Assembly (NCBI GenBank): GCA_965248855.1
Contig: CBDFKQ010000013.1
Location: 69,680 to 133,679 of the forward strand
DNA: 64,000 nucleotides
Reading direction: 5' to 3'
Source of the DNA: CBDFKQ01 sp965248855
GTDB lineage: Bacteria; Bacteroidota; Bacteroidia; Cytophagales; 172606-1
Numbering within the stretch: position 1 is the first letter of the stretch; each line of letters starts with the position of its first letter. Positions 44,737 to 54,014 of this stretch are shown here, in pieces. The notes under the pieces are model-generated. The model was not told the origin of the DNA. It saw nothing but the letters and a program-made list of their open reading frames with translations, and searched no databases. Position numbers and translations under genes: made by a program.

Positions 44737-45513
44737 TTAAACCAGGTAAAAGAAAGTAAATACGAAAACCCAAACTAAGTCGACAAAATGCCAATACAAA
44801 CCAACTTTTTCAACCATTTCATAGTGTTTTCTACCTTCATAAACACCAACTGAAACATTATAAAAAATAATAATATTAATCAACACACCACTAAATACGT
44901 GGGTACCATGAAAGCCGGTAATAAAGAAAAATAAATCTGCAAATGCCGGAGGACCATATGGATTAATTAATAAATTAGCATGTTCTATTGTTCGGCTAAC
45001 CCATGCACCATTAATAAATTCGTTGTATACTGATGGAGTATGAGGGCCATGTATAAAATGTGACCATTCCCAAGCTTGACTACCTAAAAATACAATACCC
45101 CCTAAAATTGTCCATAACATCCATTTTTCAATATCTGCTCTGTCTCTTCTATGACCTGCCTCAACGGCCAAAACCATTGTTACAGAACTTAAAATTAAAA
45201 CGAAAGTCATAAAACCTACGAAAACAAGAGGAGCTGAACCATGATAAAATGGAATTGCTTCAAAAACTCTTTCAGGGATAGGCCAATATTCTTGAGAAAA
45301 AACAAACTTAGAGGTTTCTCCAGAAAATGCCGGATGGCGAAAACGGATAAAACCATAAGTAATAAGTAAAGCTGAAAAAGAAAACGTATCTGATAATAGG
45401 AAAAACCACATCATTAGTTTTCCATAACTTGCTTTTAAAGGTTCCTGACCGCCATCCCATATATTTCTGCTTTTAGGTTGCACGGTTTGTAATACCACAG
45501 TTGTATTTGACAT
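44737..45513 (-). CDS. coxC: Cytochrome c oxidase subunit III (first copy)
   Basis: A 258-residue subunit III with seven predicted membrane helices. It shows the MMWFFLLSDTFSFSALLITYG start, WEWSHFIHG and the conserved GFHGTHVFSGVLINI and WHFVDLVWVFVFTFFYLV end. Subunit III supports proton uptake and stability of CoxA. A second, shorter subunit III gene lies upstream (137-base gap). Two coxC-like genes are normal in Bacteroidota oxidase clusters. Confidence 0.93.
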   Translation of the reverse strand: MSNTTVVLQTVQPKSRNIWDGGQEPLKASYGKLMMWFFLLSDTFSFSALLITYGFIRFRHPAFSGETSKFVFSQEYWPIPERVFEAIPFYHGSAPLVFVGFMTFVLILSSVTMVLAVEAGHRRDRADIEKWMLWTILGGIVFLGSQAWEWSHFIHGPHTPSVYNEFINGAWVSRTIEHANLLINPYGPPAFADLFFFITGFHGTHVFSGVLINIIIFYNVSVGVYEGRKHYEMVEKVGLYWHFVDLVWVFVFTFFYLV

Positions 45514-45649
45514 ATTAATCCGGGAATTGAAAGATTACGGTTATAAGGTGCAAATTTAATAATTGTTATGTTCAGACCTAATTTTTATAATCCAATTGTA
45601 AAAAAAAATACAAAATATTATTTAATTATAATTGGAACTCCTTGAAATT

Positions 45650-46249
45650 TTATTGATTAAGCAATAAAAATACAAATAAGTAAATCCATAAAAGACCAAG
45701 AAAATGCCAAAAGGTTGTACACATTTCAATCCATAATGTATTCTTGGAATGGATTGTGTGATTTAATGACTTTGCTAAAATAATAAATAAAAAAAGAACT
45801 CCCGCCATAATATGAACCCCATGTGCTCCGGTGAGCATGTATAAAAAGGATCCTGAAGGATTACCGGCTAAAAAAACATTTTCTAATTTAAGTGCTTTCC
45901 ATCCATACCATTGTAAAACTAAAAATGTTAATCCTAAAAGAGAAGTAAAAACCATCGCTATTGAAATTTGAGATAAATTATCTTTCTTCGCAGAAATATA
46001 AGCCCATTGCATAGTAACACTACTTAAAATGATAACAACTGTACTCACCCAGAATATATTTGGCATTTGAAAATCAAGCCAGTTACCTTCTGCTCTTCTT
46101 ACTAAATACGCACTAGTCAACGATGCAAAAATCATTATAATGCTTACTATGAAAAGCCACATGGCAAACTTTAAAGGATTCATGGAGAGTGGCATCCTTG
46201 GCTCCTCATTCAATAACTCCTTTTCGAAATTTTTATTAATTGTTGTCAT
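45650..46249 (-). CDS. Cytochrome c oxidase subunit III (second, shorter copy)
   Basis: A 199-residue heme-copper oxidase subunit III with five helices. Motifs are MWLFIVSIIMIFASLTSAYLV (in parts), MLTGAHGVHIMAGVLFL and the end CTTFWHFLGLLWIYLFVFLLL. It lacks the two N-terminal helices of the longer copy, as five-helix forms do. It is 11 bases after cyoE, so co-transcribed. Which copy joins the mature enzyme cannot be told. Confidence 0.9.
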   Translation of the reverse strand: MTTINKNFEKELLNEEPRMPLSMNPLKFAMWLFIVSIIMIFASLTSAYLVRRAEGNWLDFQMPNIFWVSTVVIILSSVTMQWAYISAKKDNLSQISIAMVFTSLLGLTFLVLQWYGWKALKLENVFLAGNPSGSFLYMLTGAHGVHIMAGVLFLFIILAKSLNHTIHSKNTLWIEMCTTFWHFLGLLWIYLFVFLLLNQ

Positions 46250-46260
46250 AATATAAATAT

Positions 46261-47157
46261 TTAAATCCTGTCAAGTAAAAAGGATATTTGAATTACAGGT
46301 AAATACAAAAACGATCCAAACATCATTTGTAAAGCCGCTTTGTCACTACATTTTCGCATTAGGTGAAATGTTTGTGCTAAAAATAAAACTCCACACGTCA
46401 TTGTAATGATAGCCGAATTTATTCCGGTCATCTTTAATTCATACGGAATCCAACTTAATGGCAGTAAAAATAAAGTATATATCATTATTTGAACTGCTGT
46501 ATCGAAATCCTTTCCACCTTTAGCAGGTAAAAGTTTAAAATTTGCTTTTTTATAATCTTCATCTAAAACCCAGGCAATAGCCCAAAAATGTGGAAATTGC
46601 CAAAAGAATTGTATGGCAAATAAAACACCCGGTTCCCAACCAAATTGATTTGTTGCAGCTAACCAACCTATCATAGGAGGAAATGCACCCGGGAAGGCTC
46701 CTACAAAAACCGCTATTGGTCCTACCCTCTTTAAAGGTGTATATAAAAAACCATAAAGTACAAACGATAAAATCGCAACCAGTGCACTTTTATAATTGAA
46801 ATGAATAAATAATATACTTATTGAAATTATAAATAATATCGAACAAAATATTATTGCTTCGTTTATGGAAAGTTTATTGGTAGGAAGTGGTCTGGATTCT
46901 GTTCTCTTCATGAGTTTATCCAGATCTTTCTCTTTAATTTGATTTACGATGTTAGCTGCCCCGGTGATGCAAAAACCCGATATTGCAAATAAAAATAAAT
47001 CATACCAATTTATTATTTTTCCGGTTCCTAAAATAAAACCAAAAACTCCGGAAAAGGCAACTAAAGCTGATAATCTGAATTTAAGTAATTCATAATACGC
47101 CTTGGCTTTAAAACTAATTTTATTTGAAATTTTTATATTTGATTCTATTGTAATCAT
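46261..47157 (-). CDS. cyoE: Heme O synthase (protoheme IX farnesyltransferase)
   Basis: A 298-residue UbiA-family prenyltransferase with about eight membrane helices. The prenyl diphosphate site is NIVNQIKEKDLDKLMKRTESRPLP, seen as NIVNQIKEKDLD then MKRTESRPLP. The second Asp-rich loop is DEDYKKANFKLLP. It adds a farnesyl group to heme B, forming heme O for conversion to heme A by CtaA, encoded 12 bases upstream. Also named ctaB. Confidence 0.95.
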   Translation of the reverse strand: MITIESNIKISNKISFKAKAYYELLKFRLSALVAFSGVFGFILGTGKIINWYDLFLFAISGFCITGAANIVNQIKEKDLDKLMKRTESRPLPTNKLSINEAIIFCSILFIISISILFIHFNYKSALVAILSFVLYGFLYTPLKRVGPIAVFVGAFPGAFPPMIGWLAATNQFGWEPGVLFAIQFFWQFPHFWAIAWVLDEDYKKANFKLLPAKGGKDFDTAVQIMIYTLFLLPLSWIPYELKMTGINSAIITMTCGVLFLAQTFHLMRKCSDKAALQMMFGSFLYLPVIQISFLLDRI

Positions 47158-47169
47158 TAAAATTTAATT

Positions 47170-48231
47170 TTAAATCTTCTTCAATTCGTCCTCATTATTC
47201 TGAATTAGCAAAGATAGTAAGAGAACTGATTGAACACCAAAAATTAAAGCTGCAAATAATAAATGGATAGGTTGAACATATGGGGGAATACTAAAATAAT
47301 TCATTAAAATACCTGATACTATTTCAGTAACAATTAAAAATATAAGAAGTTTTGAAAAATTATAAAAATATATTTTTATATAATTTCTTCTTATAGAATA
47401 AAATAATATTATATTATTGATTAACACAAGCCACGAAAAAGACCTATGAGTTAAAAAAATATTTCCAAAATTTCCAATCCATTCATTTCTTCTAGATTCG
47501 CCCAATTGAATTGAAATTAAATCTGTCATTTCTCTAACTTTTGTACCTAACACGATTTGTATTAATGTACAAAGTATACCAAGGATGAGAAGTAATTTTA
47601 TTTGATTCTTATTTGTACTTACAGAATTAAATTCATTTTTATAAGATCGTATAATTGAAAATATAAGAAGGAAAACAATTAATAAGGCAACCAGCATGTG
47701 AATTGTTATCAAACCCGGCAACAAATTAGTTGAAACTACTAATGAACCCAGCCATCCTTCAAAGCCCACAAAAACTAAGGCATCAAAACATAAAAGTGTG
47801 ATTATCTTATCTGATTTCCAAAATGAAAAAGAAAAAATAAAAGTTATAAAAATAAAAATACCGATTAATACTCCAATCACCCTATTCAAATATTCTATAA
47901 TTGTTTTAGCAGGATTAAATATTTCTTCAGAGTAAACCGAAGGATCGTTTAAAATCTTTAAACTTAAATCAGCAAAACCTAATTTTTTAAGATAAATAGA
48001 TACTTTTTGATTTTTAAGTTTTCTTTTATTAGAATAAATTTCTTTATAATCTTTAGGTAATTCTTCTTTGGATGTAGGTGGAATCCAAGTACCAAAACAC
48101 TTTGGCCAATCGGGGCAACCCATCCCGGAACCCGTGCTTCTAACTATTCCGCCAATAAATATTAGGAGATAAACTGAAATAATGGTTAGAATACACCACA
48201 TTCTAAAATTTGAGATATTTAATAAAGGCAT
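47170..48231 (-). CDS. ctaA: Heme A synthase (COX15/CtaA)
   Basis: A 353-residue membrane protein with eight helices in two four-helix halves. Conserved sites are GGIVRSTGSGMGCPDWPKCFG (in parts, with the Cys pair), a heme-ligand His in IHMLVALLIVF, and HRSFSWLVLI and IHLLFAALIFGVQ in the second half. It oxidises the C8 methyl of heme O to the formyl of heme A. Its ATG directly follows the T run of a terminator hairpin that lies after coxA. Confidence 0.94.
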   Translation of the reverse strand: MPLLNISNFRMWCILTIISVYLLIFIGGIVRSTGSGMGCPDWPKCFGTWIPPTSKEELPKDYKEIYSNKRKLKNQKVSIYLKKLGFADLSLKILNDPSVYSEEIFNPAKTIIEYLNRVIGVLIGIFIFITFIFSFSFWKSDKIITLLCFDALVFVGFEGWLGSLVVSTNLLPGLITIHMLVALLIVFLLIFSIIRSYKNEFNSVSTNKNQIKLLLILGILCTLIQIVLGTKVREMTDLISIQLGESRRNEWIGNFGNIFLTHRSFSWLVLINNIILFYSIRRNYIKIYFYNFSKLLIFLIVTEIVSGILMNYFSIPPYVQPIHLLFAALIFGVQSVLLLSLLIQNNEDELKKI

Positions 48232-48260
48232 AAAAAAAACCTCTCCTAATATTGGAGAGG
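48232..48260 (-). terminator. Terminator between coxA and ctaA, T run flush with the ctaA ATG
   Basis: CCTCTCC (48240-48246) and GGAGAGG (48254-48260) form a perfect 7-bp GC-rich stem with a seven-base loop. On the minus strand eight T follow and end directly at the ctaA start codon. Leaky termination would lower ctaA-cyoE-coxC expression relative to act-coxBA. Confidence 0.85.
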
Positions 48261-48270
48261 AAGTTTTAAA

Positions 48271-50148
48271 CTAATGAATGTTTTCTTCTTTCTTAATTAC
48301 TTGATGTATTTCTTCTTCTTCTTCAAAATCTTCAGGCCTTTCGTGCGGAAGATTTGATTCAGGAGTATGACTAAGAGGAATATGTTGAGGAATAAAATCT
48401 TCTAATGCGCCCGGTTTGCTATAATCATAAGCCCATCTATAAACTGAAGGAATTTCGCCAATCCAATTTCCATGACCGGGATTTATTGGTGCTGTCCACT
48501 CTAAAGTATTTGAATGCCAAGGGTTTTGAGGAGCTTTTCTGCCTTTAAAAATACTATAAAAGAAATTAAATGCAAAAGTAAACTGACCTAAAAATGTAAG
48601 GATTGCAGCCACGCTGATAAACATTTGAAGATTTGCATACTTTGTAAATACAGGGAAACCGCTAAAAGAATAATACCTTCTTGGGAAACCGGCTATTCCA
48701 ATATAATGCATTGGAAAGAAAACAAGATAAATTCCAATAAAAGTCAACCAAAAATGCACATAACCCAATCTATCATCCATCATCCTACCAAACATTTTAG
48801 GAAACCAATGATAAATCCCGGCCATAAAGCCAAAGAAAGATACCCCCCCCATAACTAAATGAAAATGAGCTACAACAAAATATGTATCATGTAATTGAAT
48901 ATCTACTGCCGCATTCCCTAATACAATCCCTGTTAAACCTCCGGAAATAAATAAAGAAACTAAACCTATTGAAAACAACATGGCCGGAGTAAAAATAATA
49001 TTCCCTTTCCATAATGTTGTTAAATAATTAAATGATTTTACCGCTGATGGAACTGCTATAATAAGCGTGAGTAACATAAAAACAGAACCAAGGAAAGGAT
49101 TCATGCCACTAAGAAACATATGATGAGCCCATACCAGAAAAGATAAAAACATAATTCCTAACATAGAAAAAACCATCGCTTTATAACCAAAAATTGGCTT
49201 TCTAGAATTTGTCGCAATAATTTCAGAAGTTATTCCTAATGCAGGCAATAATACTATATAAACTTCCGGATGACCTAAAAACCAAAATAAATGTTGGTAT
49301 AAAATAGCACTTCCTCCCTCATGAGATAAAGCTTCGCCACCAATATAAATATCAGATAAATAAAAACTTGTTCCGAATTCTCTATCAAAAATCATTAATA
49401 ATGCTGCAGAAAATAATACCGGAAAAGAAAGAACTCCTAAAATAGCAGTAATTAAAAATGACCATATAGTTAGGGGTAAACGCCACATTGACATTCCTCT
49501 TGTCCTTAAATTTATAACTGTTGTTATGTAATTTATACTACCCAATAAGCTAGAAATAATAAACAAGGCCATTGAAATTAACCACATTGTCATACCGCCT
49601 TCAGATCCTAAAGAAGCGGATTTAATTGCATTTAATGGAGGATATGAAGTCCATCCACCGGAGGCCGGTCCTGTAGATAAAAACAAAGATGTGAACATTA
49701 CTGCACTGGAGAGAAAGAAAAACCAGTATGACAGCATGTTTAAAAAGCCTGATGCCATATCTCTTGCACCAATCTGTAATGGTATTAGAAAGTTGGAAAA
49801 AGTACCACTTAAGCCGGCAGTTAATACAAAAAACACCATGATTGTACCATGCATTGTAACTAAAGCAAGATAAAAATTTGGATGTAATTTTCCACTATCT
49901 TCTATCCAACTGCCCAACAAGGGACGTAACCAATCCAACTTAGCTTCCGGAAAACCTAATTGAATACGAAATAAAATGGATAATAAACCTCCAATAAAAG
50001 CCCATACTAGGCCTGTAATTAAAAACTGTTTGCCAATTACTTTGTGATCTTCACTAAAAATATATTTACTCAGGAAGCTTTGAGGTTCATGATGTTCATC
50101 ATGTTCATGAGCGTGATCTCCTTCATGTGATATTGCTGCTGACGACAT
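48271..50148 (-). CDS. coxA: Cytochrome c oxidase subunit I (A1-type heme-copper oxidase)
   Basis: A 625-residue catalytic subunit with 12 or more helices. LVTMHGTIMVFFVLT holds the low-spin heme His. HLFWFLGHPEVYIVLLPALG holds the CuB His, the cross-linked Tyr and the D-channel Glu, marking an A1-type enzyme. WAHHMFLSG contains the two CuB His. DTYFVVAHFHLVMGG holds the other heme ligands. The N-terminus is His/Glu-rich (HEGDHAHEHDEHHEP). It reduces O2 to water and pumps protons. It lies 31 bases downstream of coxB and is followed by a terminator. Confidence 0.96.
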   Translation of the reverse strand: MSSAAISHEGDHAHEHDEHHEPQSFLSKYIFSEDHKVIGKQFLITGLVWAFIGGLLSILFRIQLGFPEAKLDWLRPLLGSWIEDSGKLHPNFYLALVTMHGTIMVFFVLTAGLSGTFSNFLIPLQIGARDMASGFLNMLSYWFFFLSSAVMFTSLFLSTGPASGGWTSYPPLNAIKSASLGSEGGMTMWLISMALFIISSLLGSINYITTVINLRTRGMSMWRLPLTIWSFLITAILGVLSFPVLFSAALLMIFDREFGTSFYLSDIYIGGEALSHEGGSAILYQHLFWFLGHPEVYIVLLPALGITSEIIATNSRKPIFGYKAMVFSMLGIMFLSFLVWAHHMFLSGMNPFLGSVFMLLTLIIAVPSAVKSFNYLTTLWKGNIIFTPAMLFSIGLVSLFISGGLTGIVLGNAAVDIQLHDTYFVVAHFHLVMGGVSFFGFMAGIYHWFPKMFGRMMDDRLGYVHFWLTFIGIYLVFFPMHYIGIAGFPRRYYSFSGFPVFTKYANLQMFISVAAILTFLGQFTFAFNFFYSIFKGRKAPQNPWHSNTLEWTAPINPGHGNWIGEIPSVYRWAYDYSKPGALEDFIPQHIPLSHTPESNLPHERPEDFEEEEEIHQVIKKEENIH

Positions 50149-50179
50149 ATATGTACTATTTTGTTTTAAAACTAAATTT

Positions 50180-51319
50180 TTATTTATTATTTAAAGCTAC
50201 TTTTTTATCTTCTTTCTTTGCCTCGTCTTGCTTTACATTATTCTTTTCACTTTTATCCGTACTTTCTGTTTTAGTAGGTTGATCTTCCGAACCAATTATC
50301 TTTAAAGCTTTTTCTTTTAAATTTTCAGGTACTTTTGATAAATAATCTCTATTTGTTTGTAACCAAGGTTTTTGTGCTGCATACCATTTTTGATAATCTT
50401 CTTCTTCATCTACTACTAATGTTAACCTCATTCCAAAATGACCACGACCGCAAATTTCTGTACAAGCTATTTCATAATTAAAACCGGGATCTCCTAACTC
50501 TGTACGCATATCCGCTGTACTTTTAGTTGCTTCAAACCAAAATCTTGTTGGCATACCAGGAACTGCATCCATTTTTACACGCATATGAGGAATAAAAACA
50601 CTATGCAAAACATCCCTCGCTCTTATTTTTAAAAGAACCGGTCTACCTTTCGGAATATGAATTTCTGTAGTACTAACAAAATCATCAAAAGAATGCTCAT
50701 CTCTGAGATCAATTCCAAATTCATTGGCAGCATCAATTAACTTAAAATTATGAGTGCCTAAAATTTTATCTTCTTTACCGGGATAACGAACTTGCCAAGC
50801 AAATTGTTTGCCCATTATTTCTATTACTTCAGAATTTTTTGGTGCTTCAGAGGTTATATCATTCCAAACAAATAAACCTCCAATTATTAATCCCGTCATC
50901 ACAATTGCCGGTATTCCGGTCCAAATAACTTCTAAAATAGTACTATGGAATTGAAATGAAGCCTTCCTATTTTCTTTATATTGAAATTGAAATGGAAAAA
51001 AGAATAATAAAATGTGTGTAAGAATAAAGGCAAAACCAATTACTGCCATTGTAACCCAAAACAAATAATCAGTTTCTACTCCATGTTTTGAAGAAGCTTC
51101 CGGAAGAAAATCCTTGGAAGCCTCCATTGCAGACCATACCATAGCAATTCCACCAATCACCAAAAAAATTGGAAATAAAGCTGCATTCACTTTATTAGAT
51201 AAACCGGCTCTTTTTTGAGAAGAATCTCTCACAACTGATATCAATGATTGTACCCTGAAAATCATAAACAGGATTACAATAACGAATACAATACCAACGC
51301 CTATAATAAAATTTGTCAT
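50180..51319 (-). CDS. coxB: Cytochrome c oxidase subunit II (CuA)
   Basis: A 379-residue subunit. The CuA ligands are in IACTEICGRGHFGMRL (Cys-x3-Cys-x3-His-x2-Met) and the distal His in DVLHSVFIPH. Four hydrophobic segments precede the CuA domain (about 4-24, 44-66, 84-110, 126-150) rather than the usual two. No fused cytochrome c domain is present, so electrons must come from a separate carrier or directly from ActE/ActA. The C-terminus (last 40 residues) is a Lys/Glu/Asp-rich tail. It lies 55 bases after actF. Confidence 0.94.
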   Translation of the reverse strand: MTNFIIGVGIVFVIVILFMIFRVQSLISVVRDSSQKRAGLSNKVNAALFPIFLVIGGIAMVWSAMEASKDFLPEASSKHGVETDYLFWVTMAVIGFAFILTHILLFFFPFQFQYKENRKASFQFHSTILEVIWTGIPAIVMTGLIIGGLFVWNDITSEAPKNSEVIEIMGKQFAWQVRYPGKEDKILGTHNFKLIDAANEFGIDLRDEHSFDDFVSTTEIHIPKGRPVLLKIRARDVLHSVFIPHMRVKMDAVPGMPTRFWFEATKSTADMRTELGDPGFNYEIACTEICGRGHFGMRLTLVVDEEEDYQKWYAAQKPWLQTNRDYLSKVPENLKEKALKIIGSEDQPTKTESTDKSEKNNVKQDEAKKEDKKVALNNK

Positions 51320-51374
51320 GTCTGTCAGGTATTATTAATAATTATATTTCAATTTAACTTTATAAATAATTGGA

Positions 51375-52664
51375 TTAAATATCATGATGCATACTCTCTT
51401 CCAACATAGGGTGATTTTTTGGTATCAACAATGCCTTTCCAAGATTACTTCCAACTACTAATATAAATCCACCGGCATATATAGCAATAAAGCCCAATTC
51501 GATAAAACTTATACCGCCTTTATCACCTAATGTAAACGGCATAACCATTAAATAAAAATCTAACCAATGCCCTACAATAATTCCACATGCTGCTACTTTT
51601 AATAAAATCATGTACCTCTTTGCATCTCTAGTCATTAAAAATAGAAATGGAAACACAAAATTTATTATAAGATTAAAGAAGAATAGAAACTTATACATTC
51701 CTCCAAATCCATTTAATAAAGTGTGAAAACGGATTGTTTCTTCCGGGATACCTGCGTAGTATATAAGCAAGAATTGGCTAAACCATATATAGGTCCAAAA
51801 AATACTAAAAGCAAACATAAACTTTCCTAAATCGTGTAAATGGCTTGAATTAACCATTTTTAAATAACCTGCATTTTTTAAAGAAACTACTGTTAAAGTT
51901 ATAACTGCTAAACCGGTAACAAACCAACTTGCAAAAACATACCATCCGAACATTGTACTAAACCAATGAGTATCCAAAGATAGAACCCAATCCCAAGCTG
52001 ATGTTGATGAAGTTACAGCAAATACTATTATAAATATTATCGACCAAAAACTTTGTTTTTCATAATACTTTACATTTTTATCAAAGTCTTCTTGTAAGGA
52101 TAATTTTCTTAGTTTTAAAAATATCCAATACCACAATCCAAAATATGCAACCATTCTTAATATAAAGAACGGTACATTTAAATAAGCTGACTTACCTGAG
52201 ATCAGTTTATCCTCTTCCATAATTCCAGGATGTGTCCAATGAAACAATCCTTGATGACCAACTAACAAGCTTGCAATAAAAACCAAAACCATTAAGGCTC
52301 CCGTAATTGGTAGAAAATATCCAAAACTTTGAGGAATACGAATAATTGAAGAAGACCATCCTGCCTGGGCTACAAATTGAAATGCAACAAAGAAAACGCC
52401 AATGATGGCTATACCTGTAAAATATACATTATTCAACCACAAGTTGGCTAGAATTATTTTTAATAAGCTTGCACTATGACCATGTTCAGCATTTGTATGA
52501 GCTCCATGTTCATTATTTACTTCGTGAGGTAAAAGATAAAAAAAAGCAATACCAAGTATAACTAAAATGAAACCAACAATAATTGCTGTATATGCACCTT
52601 TACGTGTTCGGTCCTCAAAAACATATTGTTCTTCTACAGGAAAATCCGTGTGATGTTCTACCAT
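51375..52664 (-). CDS. actF: Alternative complex III subunit ActF
   Basis: A 429-residue membrane protein related to ActC/NrfD, with about ten helices. Visible blocks are HWTHPGIMEEDKLISGKSAYLN, seen as HWTHPGIMEEDK, then SAWDWVLSLDTHWFSTMFGWY, WFSQFLLIYYAGIPEET and GFGGMYKFLFFFNLI. It forms the second half of the ACIII membrane core, facing ActC. It is not expected to bind hemes. The N-terminus is soluble with an anchor (IIVGFILVILGIAFFYLL). It is 64 bases after actE. Confidence 0.93.
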   Translation of the reverse strand: MVEHHTDFPVEEQYVFEDRTRKGAYTAIIVGFILVILGIAFFYLLPHEVNNEHGAHTNAEHGHSASLLKIILANLWLNNVYFTGIAIIGVFFVAFQFVAQAGWSSSIIRIPQSFGYFLPITGALMVLVFIASLLVGHQGLFHWTHPGIMEEDKLISGKSAYLNVPFFILRMVAYFGLWYWIFLKLRKLSLQEDFDKNVKYYEKQSFWSIIFIIVFAVTSSTSAWDWVLSLDTHWFSTMFGWYVFASWFVTGLAVITLTVVSLKNAGYLKMVNSSHLHDLGKFMFAFSIFWTYIWFSQFLLIYYAGIPEETIRFHTLLNGFGGMYKFLFFFNLIINFVFPFLFLMTRDAKRYMILLKVAACGIIVGHWLDFYLMVMPFTLGDKGGISFIELGFIAIYAGGFILVVGSNLGKALLIPKNHPMLEESMHHDI

Positions 52665-52728
52665 TTTAAAATTGTATATAATGTTTTATAAATTGTAATA
52701 AAATCCTCAATGAAAAAAAATCTAAATA

Positions 52729-53385
52729 CTATTGTTGTTGTAATTTATGTACGTAATGAACAATTTTCCACCTGTCAATAGGACTAATTTGAGATCCATG
52801 AGGCCACATTAGACCTTTTCCGAATGTAATTGTATGAAAAATATGTCCGTCATTTAGAAATTTTAAACCTGCACTATTATATGCAGGAACACCTTTGTAT
52901 TTATCAGCTACTTTACCATCAGCCTTACCATCTTTTCCATGACAATGAGAACAAAAATTTAAATACAACTGCTCACCTTCAGCTAAGGTCTTAGCATTTA
53001 AAGGTACGGGATTGTTTAATGTCTTTTCAGAAATGCCCATGCTATCTCTGTGAATATTATAAACCATTAAATCTACAACTGCACTATCACCTTCACCAAA
53101 TGAAGTTTTATAATTTCTTCTGGAAATGGTTCCCTTTACAGGCAAACGCATATTCATTTTATGAGGATTTAAAGTATTAGAGTTATAATATCCCTTATTA
53201 TCTTCTCTATCGCCTCTCCATTTACCAATTGTTGTATCTGTTATTTGAGATAATGGATCAAAAGCTATAGAATGATACATATCAGGTGCATATTCTAAAC
53301 CGGGGCTATTAGGATTTTTACTGCAAGAGGCAAAAATTAAAACTGCCAAAGCAAATAAATAATTTTTTATAAACAGATTTTTCAT
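52729..53385 (-). CDS. actE: Alternative complex III monoheme cytochrome c ActE
   Basis: A 218-residue lipoprotein. The lipobox LIFASCSKNPN puts an acylated Cys near residue 21. A heme site NFCSHCHGKDGKADG is near residue 143. The probable axial Met is in GKGLMWPHGSQ. The monoheme cytochrome c domain accepts electrons from ActA and passes them to the oxidase. The N-terminal 100 residues (YAPDMYHSIAFDPLS, MRLPVKGTISR) are conserved in ActE and wrap other subunits. It lies between actD and actF. Confidence 0.93.
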   Translation of the reverse strand: MKNLFIKNYLFALAVLIFASCSKNPNSPGLEYAPDMYHSIAFDPLSQITDTTIGKWRGDREDNKGYYNSNTLNPHKMNMRLPVKGTISRRNYKTSFGEGDSAVVDLMVYNIHRDSMGISEKTLNNPVPLNAKTLAEGEQLYLNFCSHCHGKDGKADGKVADKYKGVPAYNSAGLKFLNDGHIFHTITFGKGLMWPHGSQISPIDRWKIVHYVHKLQQQ

Positions 53386-53428
53386 TTTGTATATAACAAA
53401 TGTTTCTAAATATTTTAATCTGAATTAA

Positions 53429-53965
53429 TTAAGCAAATTGCTTTTCATTAACTTCAGCGGCTCCATTTTCTTTAAGTACATTACTTATATCATCCGCAGA
53501 CATTGAATTAGAGCTTAAATCAACAGCCATTATAAATTTATCATCAGTACTCCTTATATCAAACATTTTAGGATTTTTACCGGGATATAAATCATTTGAA
53601 AGTAAAAATGTTCCTACCATTCCCAAGGCAGACAATAAAACTGTTAATTCAAATGTAATAGGAATAAAGTTAGGTAACGGCCAATGGTCTTTACCACCAA
53701 CAATGACAGGCCAATCTAATGTTAACATATATGTCATCATTGTTAAAGCAAGAGTAGTACCAGTTGCACCAAATAAAAATGCTGCCTTTGGTAAACGACT
53801 TTTTTTATAACCCAAAGCAATATCAAGACCATGTATAGGATATGGTGAATAAACTTCATGAATATTTACTCCGCTACTTTTAAGATTTCTGACAGCTTTC
53901 ATTAAGATATCTTCATCTTCAAAAACACCCACTAAATATTTTTCGTTTTCGATATGGTTTACCAT
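53429..53965 (-). CDS. actD: Alternative complex III subunit ActD (DUF3341)
   Basis: A 178-residue subunit. A soluble N-terminal domain (GVFEDEDILMKAVRNLKSSG, EVYSPYPIHGLD) is followed by two membrane helices (AAFLFGATGTTLALTMMTYML and FELTVLLSALGMVGTFLL) and a short soluble C-terminus. This is the standard DUF3341 layout. It helps bind ActC and the Fe-S subunit. It is 49 bases after actC. Confidence 0.93.
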   Translation of the reverse strand: MVNHIENEKYLVGVFEDEDILMKAVRNLKSSGVNIHEVYSPYPIHGLDIALGYKKSRLPKAAFLFGATGTTLALTMMTYMLTLDWPVIVGGKDHWPLPNFIPITFELTVLLSALGMVGTFLLSNDLYPGKNPKMFDIRSTDDKFIMAVDLSSNSMSADDISNVLKENGAAEVNEKQFA

Positions 53966-54014
53966 TTCTAAATCATAATTAATTAATACTGACTGATAAC
54001 ACTAATATAACCTT

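Noticed and set aside
44711..44794. 28-residue N-terminal extension of CoxD into coxC
   Set aside because: Overlaps the coxC end and is not family-like; MTTVDQHHTEIEG is the normal start.
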